Shown here piece by piece: positions 21,164 through 33,248 of a stretch of 64,000 nt of DNA. Each line of letters starts with the position of its first letter. Positions within the stretch are counted from its first letter, which is position 1. The notes beneath the pieces were generated by a model. That model did no database searches and was not told the DNA's origin. It saw nothing but the letters and a program-made list of their open reading frames with translations. The DNA lies in assembly GCF_046630445.1 (NCBI RefSeq), contig NC_092333.1, positions 3,124,001 to 3,188,000 of the forward strand, in the 5' to 3' direction. The position numbers and the translations under genes were made by a program. The DNA is from Rutidosis leptorrhynchoides. Taxonomy: Eukaryota; Streptophyta; Magnoliopsida; Asterales; Asteraceae.

Positions 21164-22812
21164 GTTTGTTTTTGGCCGAGAGCAGTCCCAATTTATTATT
21201 GTAGGTAGAGGTGGAACGATGGGTGGGTCAACTGGTTTGGATAAAAGTTCGAAATGAATGATGTTAGTGAGCTTCTTAATACGTTGAGTATACTTCAAAG
21301 TTCTTTTGAGCTATTTGATTAGATGTGGGCAATTTTGATCAATTTACTTACCACTCCCATTCATCACTAAACTTCCTCCCAAAATTAACCGTCACATTAG
21401 CGTCACGTTGACACCTCCTTAAACCTTTTTTCAAAACTAAATAATTATGAATTAAATCAAAGTATGAGTAATAATGTTAAAGTTACAAGAAATTTATTCT
21501 TTTCTTTTGCTCTCAAATTTGTTATCCCAACACGAAAGTGACTAAAAAGTGATGGCGAGTGAGGACAATGGTGCCGCCATTGGTGTCATTGAACACAAGA
21601 ACGGGAGCGAAACTGTGGGGGATACTGATGAGAACACTTATTAATATGTTGACCTGAGTAACTTTTGTCTCCGATTGCTACCACAAGTAGGAATTAGAAT
21701 CAAATGCCTATTGATCCGACGTTATTGAAGTAACTCCCCTACTAAAAGTTTAAGTGCATATATTATTTGATGAACATTTGGATACATAAATTATGAACCT
21801 AAAAGGCAACGTACTCATATAAATTGGTGAAAATATCAAAACATGAAACACCTTATATCTCTTTTATGTAACTCACAAAACAACTTAATTCGTTACACAC
21901 GAGTATGCACAAATTCCTTCATCGTAAAGTCAATATTTTAATGTGGAGACTTTGGCTAGACAGACTTCTAAACCCGTTAAATATCTCCTTTCAGGGTTTG
22001 AAGGTGGTCATCTTGGACGAGGACGGGAAGGATACAAAAACAACCAAGATTGTGGTTTACAAGAAAGTATAGCGTATTTAGATTATATATTGGTAAGTAT
22101 ATTCTGTTGTTTTCAAATTTTAAAATGCAACTTTTTTTATGTCATTGGGTAACATGTTTGCCATTATTTGATAAAAAGTTTAAGTTATTTTGTTGGTGTT
22201 GCATTGTTTTTTGTTCTTAAGGGTTGTGTAATACTCAAACTCACATAAATATTTTGTACTTTGTTTGATAAAGCTTTCATTTAGCTGCTAATTTGTTTGA
22301 TAAAGTATTCATTTGTTGTGCTAAACATTTACTTGAAGAGTTGCAAGTCCAAGTAAAGAATGCAATTAGGTTGAAGGTAATAGCATTGAAGATTAGAAGC
22401 TCAAATCAGTCCAGGGATGCGACTGCTTCTGAGATCTTGATATTAGTTTTGAAGAAACATGTGTATGAGGCTGGTAATCCTAAAAAACTGTATGTTATGT
22501 TGCTCTTAGGGAGGTGCAGCTGAAGTGCGAGTATAAATATCGGTTTGTGGACCGATGTTGTATTGGTGATGTTATTATTGCTGTTATGCTACTTTCACTT
22601 CTTTAAGTCAAAACAATAATCATGAGTGTGTCATTGCATGCATTTATGATCCACAAACCTATCAGATTTATACTACCACTGTTTTATACATATTTACTTA
22701 ATTTGTATTGTTTTTGTTATGTCTTAGGTAGGCTATTTGTTCACAATATGGGAACAAGTCAATTAGTGTATCTTAGTCACAAATTTGCACATTTCTAATT
22801 TTCATTGATAAA
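21164..22812 (+). other. Non-coding DNA with small exon-like pieces
   Basis: A block at 21985-22070 in one plus frame reads LKVVILDEDGKDTKTTKIVV, and 22330-22490 reads LEELQVQVKNAIRLKVIAL and onward. Both have coding-like composition but no start, stop or family I can name. They may be fragments from other genes captured by the same Helitron. Confidence 0.3.
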
Positions 22813-22840
22813 ACCTGCGAATCCGCGGGTCTTAAGCTAG
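22813..22840 (+). mobile_element. Helitron-type 3' terminus
   Basis: ACCTGCG-AATC-CGCGGGT forms a hairpin (7 pairs, one G-T), followed six bases later by CTAG and then T, the classic Helitron end (hairpin + CTRR, inserted before T). The 5' end (TC after A) was not found, so the extent is unknown. It would account for the gene fragments upstream. Confidence 0.5.
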
Positions 22841-23600
22841 TTACGCAATTAAAAGAAAGAAGTCATGTCATTCCCTTTGAAAAGTGCACGTATGGCCATT
22901 AGTTTGATGCCAATGCCAATTCTCATGATTGACTTCTCGATCTTATTCTTTTCAACAAATGTGACAAATGAAATCGTTAGCTCGAATTGAAACCTAAAAT
23001 ATTAGTGTCAATGTTTAAGGATATGTTTTTTTGACGAGTATAAGTGCAGTTTCCTCAAGGTGAGCCTATTAAACTAAACTGTGTGGACTTGTGCGCCTCT
23101 GTATCCCTACCAAATGGCTCTACAGTCAACAAGAAGAGTTCAATCACATTATTCAATGATCAAACACCACACGTTGCTTGATCTATTTAATCAAGCAAAA
23201 GATTATACATGATCTTCTCTCGCTTTAGAAATTCGATTGCAAAGAAAGAAGTTTAGAAAAACAGAGTAACAATTATCTTGCAATTAGCTATATTACGACC
23301 TACGATAATCTTCACCTTCATTATGCAATGGCTCTTTCAATTAGTAACAACAAAATTGCACCATATTTACTTTTACTATCACAACCAAATCATATTCTTG
23401 GACTACGATGCATCGAGTCAACCCTGTATCAAAAACGTTCATGAAACCGATTTTTTATATGTAGTGAATTCAAATAGATAAAGTAGCAAAACAATACATG
23501 TTGCTCGAATATTGTTAAACCATAGTTGCTAGAAAGAAATCCAAACCACCAAATCTATAACCCAGCCTATTTTAGTTCAATTAAAATAAAAAAATAAAGA
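22841..23600. other. Intergenic, nothing recognised
   Basis: AT-rich DNA with no convincing ORF, repeat or RNA gene on either strand. The 67-residue ORF at 23278-23481 has no recognisable content. Confidence 0.5.
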
Positions 23601-23814
23601 ATATAACAAACTGAAGAAGAAATGTATACCATAAAGAAACCCTAAAAATTGAGAATCACATAGAAACCCAAAATTAACATCACAAAAATAGTTCCACCAT
23701 TGATTCATAAGGATATAATAATAAACAACATTAAAACAAAAATAGAAACAAAATAAAAATTTAAAAACACATAGAGAAGGTGAACTAATGTGTGTTTAAA
23801 CACAGATCTAAGAT
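23601..23814 (-). other. Probable 3' UTR of the cold-shock protein gene
   Basis: AT-rich sequence directly after the stop codon in gene orientation, with AATAAA-like stretches on the minus strand (for example around 23700-23760). Length and poly(A) site are not determined. Confidence 0.4.
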
Positions 23815-24432
23815 CTACCGGTTGCTAGAGTTAGGGCACTCCCTTGAAAAATGCCCTTCTTCACCACAGTTGTAACACCCACCACCTCCACCACCACGAC
23901 CACCGCCACGTCCACCACCATAACCACCACCTCCACCGTATCCACCACCGCCTCCACCCTGGCTACAATCCCTAGCCATATGACCAGACTCGCCACACTT
24001 AAAACAAGCATTACCACCACCGCCACCACGTCCTCCACGTCCACCGCCATAACCACCGCCTCCACCATATCTATCTCCACCTCCTCCATATCGATCTCCT
24101 CCTCCGCCATACCGATCTCCTCCTCCGCCATACCGATCTCCACCTCCACCTCCGTAACGATCACCACCGCCACCTCCACCGCCACCACGAGTACTACCTT
24201 GCACTGGAGCCTCTTCAGGACCGGTAACGTCGGCAGCTTTAGTCCGTCCATCAGATCCAGTTTCCACTAAGAACTCAACGGTCTCTCCGTCTCCTAAACT
24301 ACGAAAACCGTCAGTTCTGATCGAAGATTGGTGAACGAACAGATCCTCACCGCCGTCATTAGGTGTAATGAAACCAAATCCTTTGGTATCATTGAACCAC
24401 TTGACGGTTCCTGATTTCCTTTCTTCCGCCAT
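23815..24432 (-). CDS. CSP2: Cold-shock domain, glycine-rich zinc-knuckle protein (CSP2/GRP2 type)
   Basis: An intact, intronless 205-residue ORF. The N-terminal cold-shock domain (about residues 6-75) has [21 protein letters not shown] (RNP1 = KGFGFI) and DLFVHQSSI (RNP2). A glycine-rich region with repeated [11 protein letters not shown] follows. Two CCHC zinc knuckles, [14 protein letters not shown] and [14 protein letters not shown], are separated by a GGYGGG linker, and it ends CPNSSNR. Size and two knuckles match Arabidopsis CSP2 (GRP2) and CSP4 (GRP2b). These are nucleic-acid-binding RNA chaperones of nucleus and cytoplasm linked to cold response and flowering. CSP2 versus CSP4 cannot be told apart here. 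It is the only intact host gene in the window. Larger ORFs in other frames are shadows of its GC-rich repeats. Confidence 0.95.
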   Translation of the reverse strand: MAEERKSGTVKWFNDTKGFGFITPNDGGEDLFVHQSSIRTDGFRSLGDGETVEFLVETGSDGRTKAADVTGPEEAPVQGSTRGGGGGGGGDRYGGGGGDRYGGGGDRYGGGGDRYGGGGDRYGGGGGYGGGRGGRGGGGGNACFKCGESGHMARDCSQGGGGGGYGGGGGYGGGRGGGRGGGGGGCYNCGEEGHFSRECPNSSNR

Positions 24433-24540
24433 TTTTTTGTTTTGTTTGTATGACTTGAAACCCTAGAAATTAAGAAACCCTAAAATCCAAGATATCACCG
24501 ATATGGATTTTAGATATTTATATTTATATTTATAGATAAG
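24433..24540 (-). promoter_or_regulatory. Promoter and 5' UTR of the cold-shock protein gene
   Basis: In gene orientation CTATAAATATAAATA at 24521-24535 is a good TATA box about 90-100 bp before the ATG. Two telo-box motifs, AAACCCTAG (24458-24466) and AAACCCTAA (24475-24483), read on the plus strand, lie between. Telo-boxes are typical of plant genes for translation and RNA metabolism. Confidence 0.7.
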
Positions 24541-25014
24541 ATAAGATGTAGGATAGAGATATAGATGTAAGATGTATGAAGGGCTTTTTTAGGATAAGGG
24601 CAGAATTGGAAACTAAAAATTAGGTCATTGTTGGTCGAAGAAACGGAGACTTGAATCTTGACCTGTTGGGCTGAAATTTCTGATTTACCCTTATTGAAAT
24701 TTCGTATCCCCTTTCTTATCTGACGGCTATGGATAAGGGCATGTGTATACTATTTTACTCATCCAACCAACTATTACTATCCCATAATCCACATTTTTTT
24801 AAAACTATTCTCAATTATACATTAAAAAAAAAAAAAAAAATTACCAAATTTTATTAAGCTAGCGAGAAGCTAGAAAAAATTATCTAACGAAATCTATGTA
24901 GCATACTTTTCTTCAACAAATAAGCAAAAAACATATGTGTCCTTCTTGGGCTTTTTAAAAAAATCTAATCTTCATGTGGCTCTACCTAACTTTCATAAAC
25001 TGGAATATAATCTT
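24541..25014. other. Intergenic with possible old LINE 3' end
   Basis: Contains an A-run (about 24823-24840) and then ATTTTATTAAGCTAGCGAGAAGCTAG. The hairpin CTAGC-GAGAA-GCTAG (24859-24873) resembles the one at 61693-61707 in a clear LINE end. The A-run has the wrong polarity for that reading, so the assignment is weak. No gene seen. Confidence 0.3.
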
Positions 25015-26754
25015 GACAAAGTACATGGTTGGTACACGATGTTTGGTCAAAATTACATGGATGAGCTTTAAGTTTTTTTGTTGCGTGGATGAACCTAATG
25101 TTTGCACTAGTTACGCGGTTGGTGCCTAATACTAACGACCGTCAAGTATTCTCGCTAAAAGCAATCATGTGACTGGCATCTTAGAACAATTTAGTGAAGG
25201 GACCCGTCCTAATCCATCCGGATGAAGTCCATATCGATTATAAACGATTCACAACAGTTGATTACATCGCGAGGTACTTGACATCTATATGATACATTTT
25301 ACAAACATTGCATTCGTTTTTGAAAAGACAATCTTTCATTACATCGAAAGTTGACGGCATGCATACCATTTTATAATATATCTAACTATAATTGACTTAA
25401 TAATAATCTTGATGAACTCAACGACTCGAATGCAACGTCTTTTGAAATATGTCATGAATGACTCCAAGTAATATCTTTAAAATGAGCAATTGCACAGTGG
25501 AAGATTTCTTTCGTACCTGAGAATAAACATGCTTTAAAGTATCAACCAAAAGGTTGGTGAGTTCATTAGTTTAACATAAATAATCATTTCTATCATTTTA
25601 ATAGACAACAAGAATTTCATTTCCCGTTCTCATAAATATACGTCCCATGCATAGAGACAAAAATAATCATTCATATGGATTGAACACCTGGTAACCAACA
25701 TTAACTAGATGCATATAAGAATATCCCCTATCATTCAGGGAAATCCTTCGGACATGATAAAAACAACATCGAAGTACTAAAGCATCCGGTACTTTGGATG
25801 GGGTTCGTTAGGCCCAATAGATCTATCTTTAGGATTCGCGTCAATTAGGCGTGCACTAATTCTCAAAATTAGTGATGTTCCCTAATTCTTAGGCTACCAA
25901 GCAAAAAGGGGCATATTCGGCTTCGATCATTCAACCATATAATGTAGTTTTGATTACTTGTGTCTATTTCGTAAAACAGTTATAAAAATTGCGCATGTAT
26001 TCTCAGCCCAAAAATATAAAGGGTAAAAAAGGCAAATGAAACTCACAATCCAATATTTTGTAGTAAAAATATTCATACGACGATACTGAACAATGCAGGG
26101 TTGGCCTCGGATTCACGAACCTATATCATTTGTATATATATTAACATATATAATTGTAATCGAACAAATTTACATATTATTAGTGATATAGTTGTTATTT
26201 TAATGTTTCATTAATATCCTCATTAGATATATTTATTTTTATATACTTTAACTAGAAAGTTAATATTTATTACAAAAATATTAATATAGTCATGTTTTAT
26301 ATGCTAATTATATTTTTATACAGAAAAATCTTTATTTGAATTAATAATTAATAATACTAATAATAATAATGGTAAATATAATACTAAAATCTTGATAATT
26401 CTAATAATAATAATAATGTTGATAAAAAAAATGAAAATACTATTAATATTAATAGTAATGATAATACTACTAAAAATAAATAAAATGTTATATGTTAATA
26501 ATAATAATAATACTAATGATATAAATAAATAATTAAATGAATACTAATAAAGAAAATATACCATTTAAAAACATGTAGACTTAATATGAGTCCAATAACA
26601 CTTGAAGCCCAAATAGCAAAACCCTTTTTACTAGAGCCCAAATTCAATTTAATCTATTTGTTTTCATGAAGCCCAAGTTACAACCCAAGAAAGTTTAAGT
26701 GGCCCAAAAGCTTGCGCAGTTACTTGATGAAAGAAGAAAAAAAATATAAACCGT

Positions 26755-26832
26755 GTGGACGCCTAGATTCGAACTCAGGACCCCTCGTTTATCAAACACA
26801 CACCATACCGCTGAACTGCTACACTAGTTCTT
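26755..26832 (-). other. tRNA-like relict (Pol III box B and box A) in LTR F
   Basis: On the minus strand TAGCAGTTCAGCGG (26808-26821) resembles box A, and GAGTTCGAATC (26766-26776), preceded by GGGGTCCT, resembles the T-arm/box B. The spacing is tRNA- or SINE-like. The cloverleaf looks incomplete. It could be a SINE head or a tRNA-derived piece fixed in the LTR. Confidence 0.4.
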
Positions 26833-28406
26833 GAATTATTCCAGCCTCTTAATTGTCTTAATCTATATAACGTGTCTGTCCATCTTCAAATACCCAAACG
26901 ATAATCCAGCCTCAAAAACAGGTCGATAGTTGTAGGGTTTTGTTGTTAGAAAGAGTATTTAAACAGCAACGAGATTATTAATAGTTATTATTATCATCCC
27001 ATCATCAAAATCATATTATCGTTATCATAATTATAATCATGTCCAATCTTCATCATCTTCTTTAACACGTCTATCACCATCATTCATATATTTTTATCAT
27101 CTTCATTAAATCACTACCTCATCTTGTATCCATTAACCCTAATAATCTATATCCTATCATATTCTAATCGCCATTCATCTTCGAATATCACGTAACTGAA
27201 ATAGTACAAGACACAGCAGCTACATCTATTCTCTTTATGATTATCTATTATTCGACCGGGTCTCATAATCTGCTGGGCTTATTGTTGCTAGGAAGCAATT
27301 TGGGTCGATGAATATATAATGGGCTTCGGTTAAAAGAAATAGACAAGCAGTAGGCCTTGGATTCGTAAAAAAAATAGTAATAGCAGTCGCCTAAAGTAAT
27401 GCAAGTGGTTGGGTTGGTTTCTTTAATCAACAAGTGGGATTCATAGGATTCGGTTTTAAAACGAAATACAACAGGAAGAAGACAACTTGGAACAATCATA
27501 CGACCCCTCTCATCATGTAATAATTTCTCGCATACTTAAAATAATCCACCTTCACTATGTGCTTTACCCCACCATTTCGTTACTTTAACAGATATATAAG
27601 AATATGTTTCGCATATTTAGCAAAAAAATAATAATAGTAGGTTTAATGAGTTGTGGAGGTTTATGGTTACAATAATATCACGTAGATGGGGTGCTCTCGT
27701 GTGATGAAGGTTTGGTTTGATCGGAATAAAGCTGAAACAAGTGACAGTTATTTGTGGATTCGACTAGTAATATAGTTCATGTATTACCAGACCAGAAGAA
27801 GTAATAGCAGCCATGATCGAAGCCAGTAGCATCTTTCAGTTGTAACGATTTGCAAGTGAGTTCTTGGGTTGCGTTTAATCATCGAAGAGCTGTAATGAAG
27901 GGAATAGCAGTTGTCCTTCAATAAGTGTGTGTGGGTATTTGATAGTGTTGAAAGATGGTTAATAATGGTGGTGACTCGAAGATGTTAAGGTAATTCTTGC
28001 TTCGAAATAAAATGGTGGTTTGTGATGGATGAATAAAGCAGCAAACAGAATCCAAAAGCACCGTGATATTGCATATTTTACATACGTTTATCTTAGCAAT
28101 ATCCTTCATATTTTGGTCCTTTGGATACGGTTTGGAGAAGATTTGATGGTATTTATGAAGAATTGAGTTCAAGAGCTACAAAAATGATAAAGTTGGATAT
28201 TTAAGCGTTTTAAGACGTCCGTGATTCATAGAGCTACAACTTTCGTATTATGGTTTCTGAAAATTCTGGACGAGTCATACTCTAAATGAGCAAAAGTCAG
28301 CTGCATTGAATTGAAAAATAATAACTACAACTGTTATACGGAGTATAGCTTTGGACTACTAATGAGCTTTTGATTTAATTAAACCATGTAAGCTAGCCAA
28401 CTGGGC

Positions 28407-29276
28407 TGTGATGACCCGGAAATTTCTGACCAAATTTAAACTTAATCTTTGTATGATTAACATTTCTGACACGATAAGCAAAGTTTGTAAAACTGAATCT
28501 CAAAATTTTTGAACTAATTTCATATATTCAAATACCTTTCGGTTGTTCTTGACGATTCTCGAACAATTATATGTATACAGATACATATATATATACTATA
28601 ACTTGAAAACTTAACAATGTATTAATTGTTTGATACCGTACATTAAACTTATTGGTTTAAATATTTATTTGAATATATATGAAAAGTTGGAATATTAATT
28701 GTATGAATAACCTGCGACGTATATTTAAAACGTGTTTATGAATATTGAAAATATATATTAACTTGGTCATAAAATGATTTGTTATTATATATATATATAT
28801 ATATTAACAAATAGCGAGACAATGATTTATAGAAGTAAATGACCAAAACACTCGAAAGTTTAAGATACACTTAGAATGATATAGTTTATTGATAATTTAA
28901 GACTATATTTTAACAAAGGTACGAGTCACAAAACGTAAATTGCGAGTTTTCTAAGCGTACGAAAATGCGTTCGAGAAACCGGAACCGGGACATAAGTCGA
29001 GTGACAACGTACGAGTCATCAGAACGAAAATTACAAGTCAACTATGCACATGAATTTAATATAATATATAATTAATTATTTAAATCATATATATTATATT
29101 TAATTATGTCGACAAACAAGAAAACAAAAAAATATGTGAGCTGGATCTGACGGCCATGCGATCGCATGAGAAATAGGCATAAAACCCATACGATCGCATG
29201 GGCATCAGAATCAGGAATTATGGCTATAAATATCAGGTTTCTGCTCAAGTTTTTTTACACTTATATTACTCCCTAA

Positions 29277-29309
<33 letters not shown>

Positions 29310-30975
29310 ATTATTATATTATTATTATTAAGATTATTATTATTATTAATCTTAATATTTTTAGTAATATTATACATAAAAAAATTACGACGAGGTCACG
29401 AGCGTGTCACTTTCAAAACAAGCTTCAAACGGGATAGGACTAAGGAAATTATGGGTTATAGCTATGGAGGTTATGGGTAATGTTCATGGTTATTGTTCGC
29501 AAGTCAAATCTTGTATTTATCATCTCTGTTGCGTCTACGTACTTTCCTGCAATATTGAATCTCAATATTGATACGTGAGCATTCATATCTTATCTTTTAT
29601 ATATTAATAGTGTATACATGTCTAGTGCTCGAGTATATATTTATACATGCTTGTATGCTAAATTTCGTCGTTAAACAGTTTATAATGAATCACGAATTAA
29701 ATACATATATTACTAGTAAAAGGTATATGATATACATATTTTCGGAAAGCTGGAATCAATAACTTTTCATTTAGAAATCGCGTAATTTCGATGAACGAAT
29801 CAAAAGATATGGTCAACTGAATTATAATTGACGTTAATTGGAATTGCTTTTGAATCTGCAATTAATATTTAAACAACCTATTTATGAGATTGATAAAATA
29901 CTACTAGCCAAGTAAATGAATCCTTATATAAGGCACGTCTCGTTTTGTTGAACAATTGTCAAAATTGACTTTTTGAAATGACTTTTGATAACTTTTGTAT
30001 GTCGATCTCGAGCATTAGGATTGTGATACACTATAACCCAACCTATTTTATTAGACATGTATTGACCAACATATGTTCTCTAGGTTGAGATCTACGGTTA
30101 ATCTTGCATTTCGAGTTACGGTCACTTTTTGATGAATGACCTTATGTGCTGCTAAGGTGAGTTTATAGATCCCTTTTTAAATGCTTTAAATATTTTGGGC
30201 TGAGAATACATGCAATTTATTTTAAACGCAATGGATACAAGTACATACTAAATTCTACACCGAGTTTGAACCGAAAATCCCTTAGCTTTGGTAACTAGTA
30301 ACTGCCGGTCATAAGAACTGGTGGGCGCGAGTAGTTATATATGGATCCAAGGGCTTGATATCCCCGTCCGAGCTAGAGCGCTAGACTTTTAACGGACGTA
30401 TGCTATTTGAGAAGCGTGCATGGAGTCATACATGCTTTATACAAAGGGTATAAAATATATATACGTTAAGTTTAGTTACCAGGGTGCTCAATTTCGTAGA
30501 ATATTTTGATAAACGTTTCTGGATGAAACAACTGAAAACTTGTGATTCACCTTTATATACAGATTATGCGCAACATTAAAACTATGAACTCACCAACCTT
30601 TGTGTTGACACTTTTAAGCATGTTTATTCTCAGGTTTCTAGAAGTCTTCCGCTGTTTGCTTATATGTGATACAAGCTATGTGCATGGAGTCATACATGCT
30701 TTATTCAAGAAAACTTTGCATTCACAAAATCATCACCGTGTATCTTATTTTGACTTCATTGTCAACGGATGTATTATGGTAAACTATTATTTATGGTGAT
30801 TGTCTATATGTAGAAATCATCAAACGTTGAAAACCTTATAAATTGATATTCATTTATTGTGTACCTTTTGAAAAGAATGCAATGTTTACAAAACGTATCA
30901 TATAGAGGTCAAATACCTCACAATGAAATCAATGAATGACGTGTTCGTTCATATGGATTTGGAGCAATCGTCACA
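28407..30975 (+). repeat. 5' LTR of element B
   Basis: 2569 bp, TGTGATGACCCGG...GATCGTCACA-type ends. Palindrome pair at 29154-29201 and TATA box CTATAAATAT at 29224-29233, then a TTA repeat. A 25-base stretch at 30416-30440 is identical to 30680-30704 and replaces sequence kept in the 3' LTR. ORFs inside have no support. Confidence 0.92.
29154..29233 (+). promoter_or_regulatory. LTR promoter module of B (5' copy)
   Basis: CCATGCGATCGCATGA (29154-29169) and CCATACGATCGCATGG (29186-29201) have centres 32 bp apart. CTATAAATAT follows at 29224, 22 bp after the second palindrome. Same architecture as element A but on the plus strand. Confidence 0.7.
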
Positions 30976-30977
30976 GT

Positions 30978-30989
30978 TGGTATCAGAGC
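30978..30989 (+). other. Primer-binding site of B, initiator tRNA-Met
   Basis: TGGTATCAGAGC, two bases after the 5' LTR. Confidence 0.93.
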
Positions 30990-31359
30990 GTTGGTCCTAG
31001 TGAACCAGGTCTTGCATAAGTGTGTCTAACTGATAGTTGTTAGGATGCATTAGTAAGTCTGGACTTCGACTGTGTCTGCATGTCAAAAGTTTTGCTTATC
31101 ATTTCTTGTCAGAAATTACCTGTCTATCATCTTAAATCTAAACGCGTCTTATTGCATTGATTGCATAGATAGTGTATAGACAAAATTCATATCTTAGCAT
31201 ATCTATTACAGTAAACTTTGACTGCCATCTTCCGAAAATTTCTCCGTAATTTACGGGATTTTGGTATTATATATACATATGTAAATTATGTATTGAAGAG
31301 TACCAATCTAAATTCTATAATCTATTTCATATCAAAAATCATTTCTCTAATTATACAAG

Positions 31360-32270
31360 ATGGATCCCGTATCTAGTTCAAATTCCTTAAATTCTAACAG
31401 CTATTCCGATATGGAGATTCACCTGAACTCTAAAGAAAGTGTAACCGGAATGGATCAACCAATCAGCCATCACTTATTCTGGATGAATTGGGGATGGGTT
31501 CGTAGCCTACTTAATCATTGAAGACAAGAAGAAGGTGATCCCTTCCATCCACCACATTCACCTCTTGGCGAAGAACCTGAAGCACTTACTGGCGAACCTA
31601 TTCGTAATACTATTTTCTCTCTCATTTTCAGAGTATCTCATCATGATTATATACTATTCCATATTATAAATCTTATTTATCCGATCGTCTGAACCACCGA
31701 TCATCCCGGTATAATAGAAGAAGTCAACGAGCTTCGTGCTCGGGTGGTGGCTTTGGAGAATATGGTGCAAGGGTTACGAACACCAGCAGCAGCACCCGCA
31801 GCATAACCGGTACTACCATCATCCACACCAACAGGATCATTACCACCACCAACAACCACATCCGCATCACACGCCTCAACATCACAATCTGTACCTCGGA
31901 TATCAACATCATACACACCATAGGTACCAAGAAGTACCAGCAACGACAAACGATGAAGTATGGATTCATAACTTCATCGGAGAAACATTCTACGGTGATT
32001 ATGTAATTTCTAAAGTTTAGAGATTATCTATTCTAGCCTTAACCCTAAATCAGATAGAGTAGAAACCCTTATTCGAATGGTGTAAGATACAAGCTAGATT
32101 TGTTTTACCAACAGCATCAACAGTACCCTTAGCCTCACCAGCACAGTCAGTGCTGTCAACATCGTCAGAATCAGCAGCACCTCTAACATCACAAGCTCTG
32201 TCAGTTCAAGAAAGCACCGTGGACATCATTACGAGTCAACAACGAGTATATTGTATCAATGAATTATGAA
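31360..32270 (+). pseudogene. Decayed ORF of element B (unknown protein)
   Basis: From ATG 31360 (MDPVSSSNSLNSNSYSDMEI) the plus frame is coding-like but broken by TGA at 31519 and further stops. Later it encodes EEVNELRARVVALENMVQGL, a likely short coiled coil, and then a P/S/T/A-rich stretch. After a frameshift comes NDEVWIHNFIGETFYGDYVI. I do not recognise a family. The last segment has a degenerate second copy near 32645-32725 (GAAGTATTGATTTCAT...GATTATGTAATCC). It may be gag-like or element-specific cargo. Confidence 0.45.
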
Positions 32271-32852
32271 GTAATAACTCAATTCCTCTAAAGAATTTAT
32301 ATGTATATCTTATATATATAAATTTTAAAACCATCATAAATCTTTTCGTACTAAGCTATTATGTATGAATTGAAAAAGGGTAAATACTACTCGGTTAATT
32401 CATATTACTAATATGCTATGATGTACATCCTTCGTTAACGACTTAACCATCGTTAACTACAATCTCTGTTTCAACTCAATGAATTTCATTTCATAATGAA
32501 CTTAGTGTATTAATCAATTACATGTTTGATTTTACCCTTTTATCTTCGATGTACTCGAAACTTTCTAGAAAACATCATTTATATCTTATGAAGTTCATAT
32601 GAATTCCACGAGCATCAACATCCTTCACCGAGGAATAAGAATAAATAATGAAGTATTGATTTCATTAGTGAAATACTCCGCGAAGATTATGTAATCCTTA
32701 ATGTTTTAGAGATTATTCATTCAATTCAAAAATCAAATGAGATTAATATGATATTAACTCATCAAATCTGTATTACATCTGAAGAAGATATACATACATA
32801 TATTTTCATAAAGACGGTAATAAAAAAAAATCTTTTGTACAAAGTATTACTT

Positions 32853-32876
32853 GTGAAATCTTTAACGGGTAGGTAA
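32853..32876 (+). other. Internal PPT-like motif in B
   Basis: TGAAATCTTTAACGGGTAGG followed by TAA, nearly identical to the real PPT of B at 34811-34833. Position is just upstream of the PABP fragment. Confidence 0.55.
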
Positions 32877-33248
32877 TACTTGGGAAATATATAAGTTCAC
32901 AATTAATATGTTATACTGTACATTCTTCAACTTTGATTCAAAAATTATTAACTATGCTCACAGCGATATACAATCGTTTTCATACAAATTCAATTACATA
33001 TTCTGATTTTGAAAAATCAGAATCCAAGCCAAGATTTAACAGAAAATATCACTCTTAGATTCTTACATCTTTCAAATGCTATACTTTGACTTCAAAATTG
33101 TGCTAGAACATCACTTCTATTCATAAGCCTAGAAGGAAAAAAAATTTGTATCGTTCAAAATTCTAGAACATCATATGTATCTTGACAATTACAATCTTCA
33201 TGCAAACCCTTCAAACTTTTGAAAACACCTCGGATTGATAACCAACGA

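Noticed and set aside
23808..24270. Val/Glu-rich and Thr/Ser-rich ORFs overlapping the cold-shock gene
   Set aside because: Alternative-frame readings of the glycine-rich repeat; the CSD and zinc knuckles fix the true frame.
24823..24873. LINE insertion with poly(A) tail
   Set aside because: The A-run is on the plus strand while the LINE-like end would need a T-run there; kept only as a weak note.
29198..29762. ORFs in the LTRs of B (also 30542-30799, 36076-36333, 37067-37324)
   Set aside because: Recur in both LTR copies with drift and indels, no motifs; LTR sequence.
31701..31969. Two minus-strand ORFs
   Set aside because: Opposite strand of the decayed B ORF; GC-rich shadow without family features.
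31736..32020. Plus-strand His/Gln-rich ORF of 94 residues
   Set aside because: Mostly an out-of-frame reading of the P/S/T-rich part of the decayed ORF; only its end (DEVWIHNFIGETF) appears to be in the original frame.
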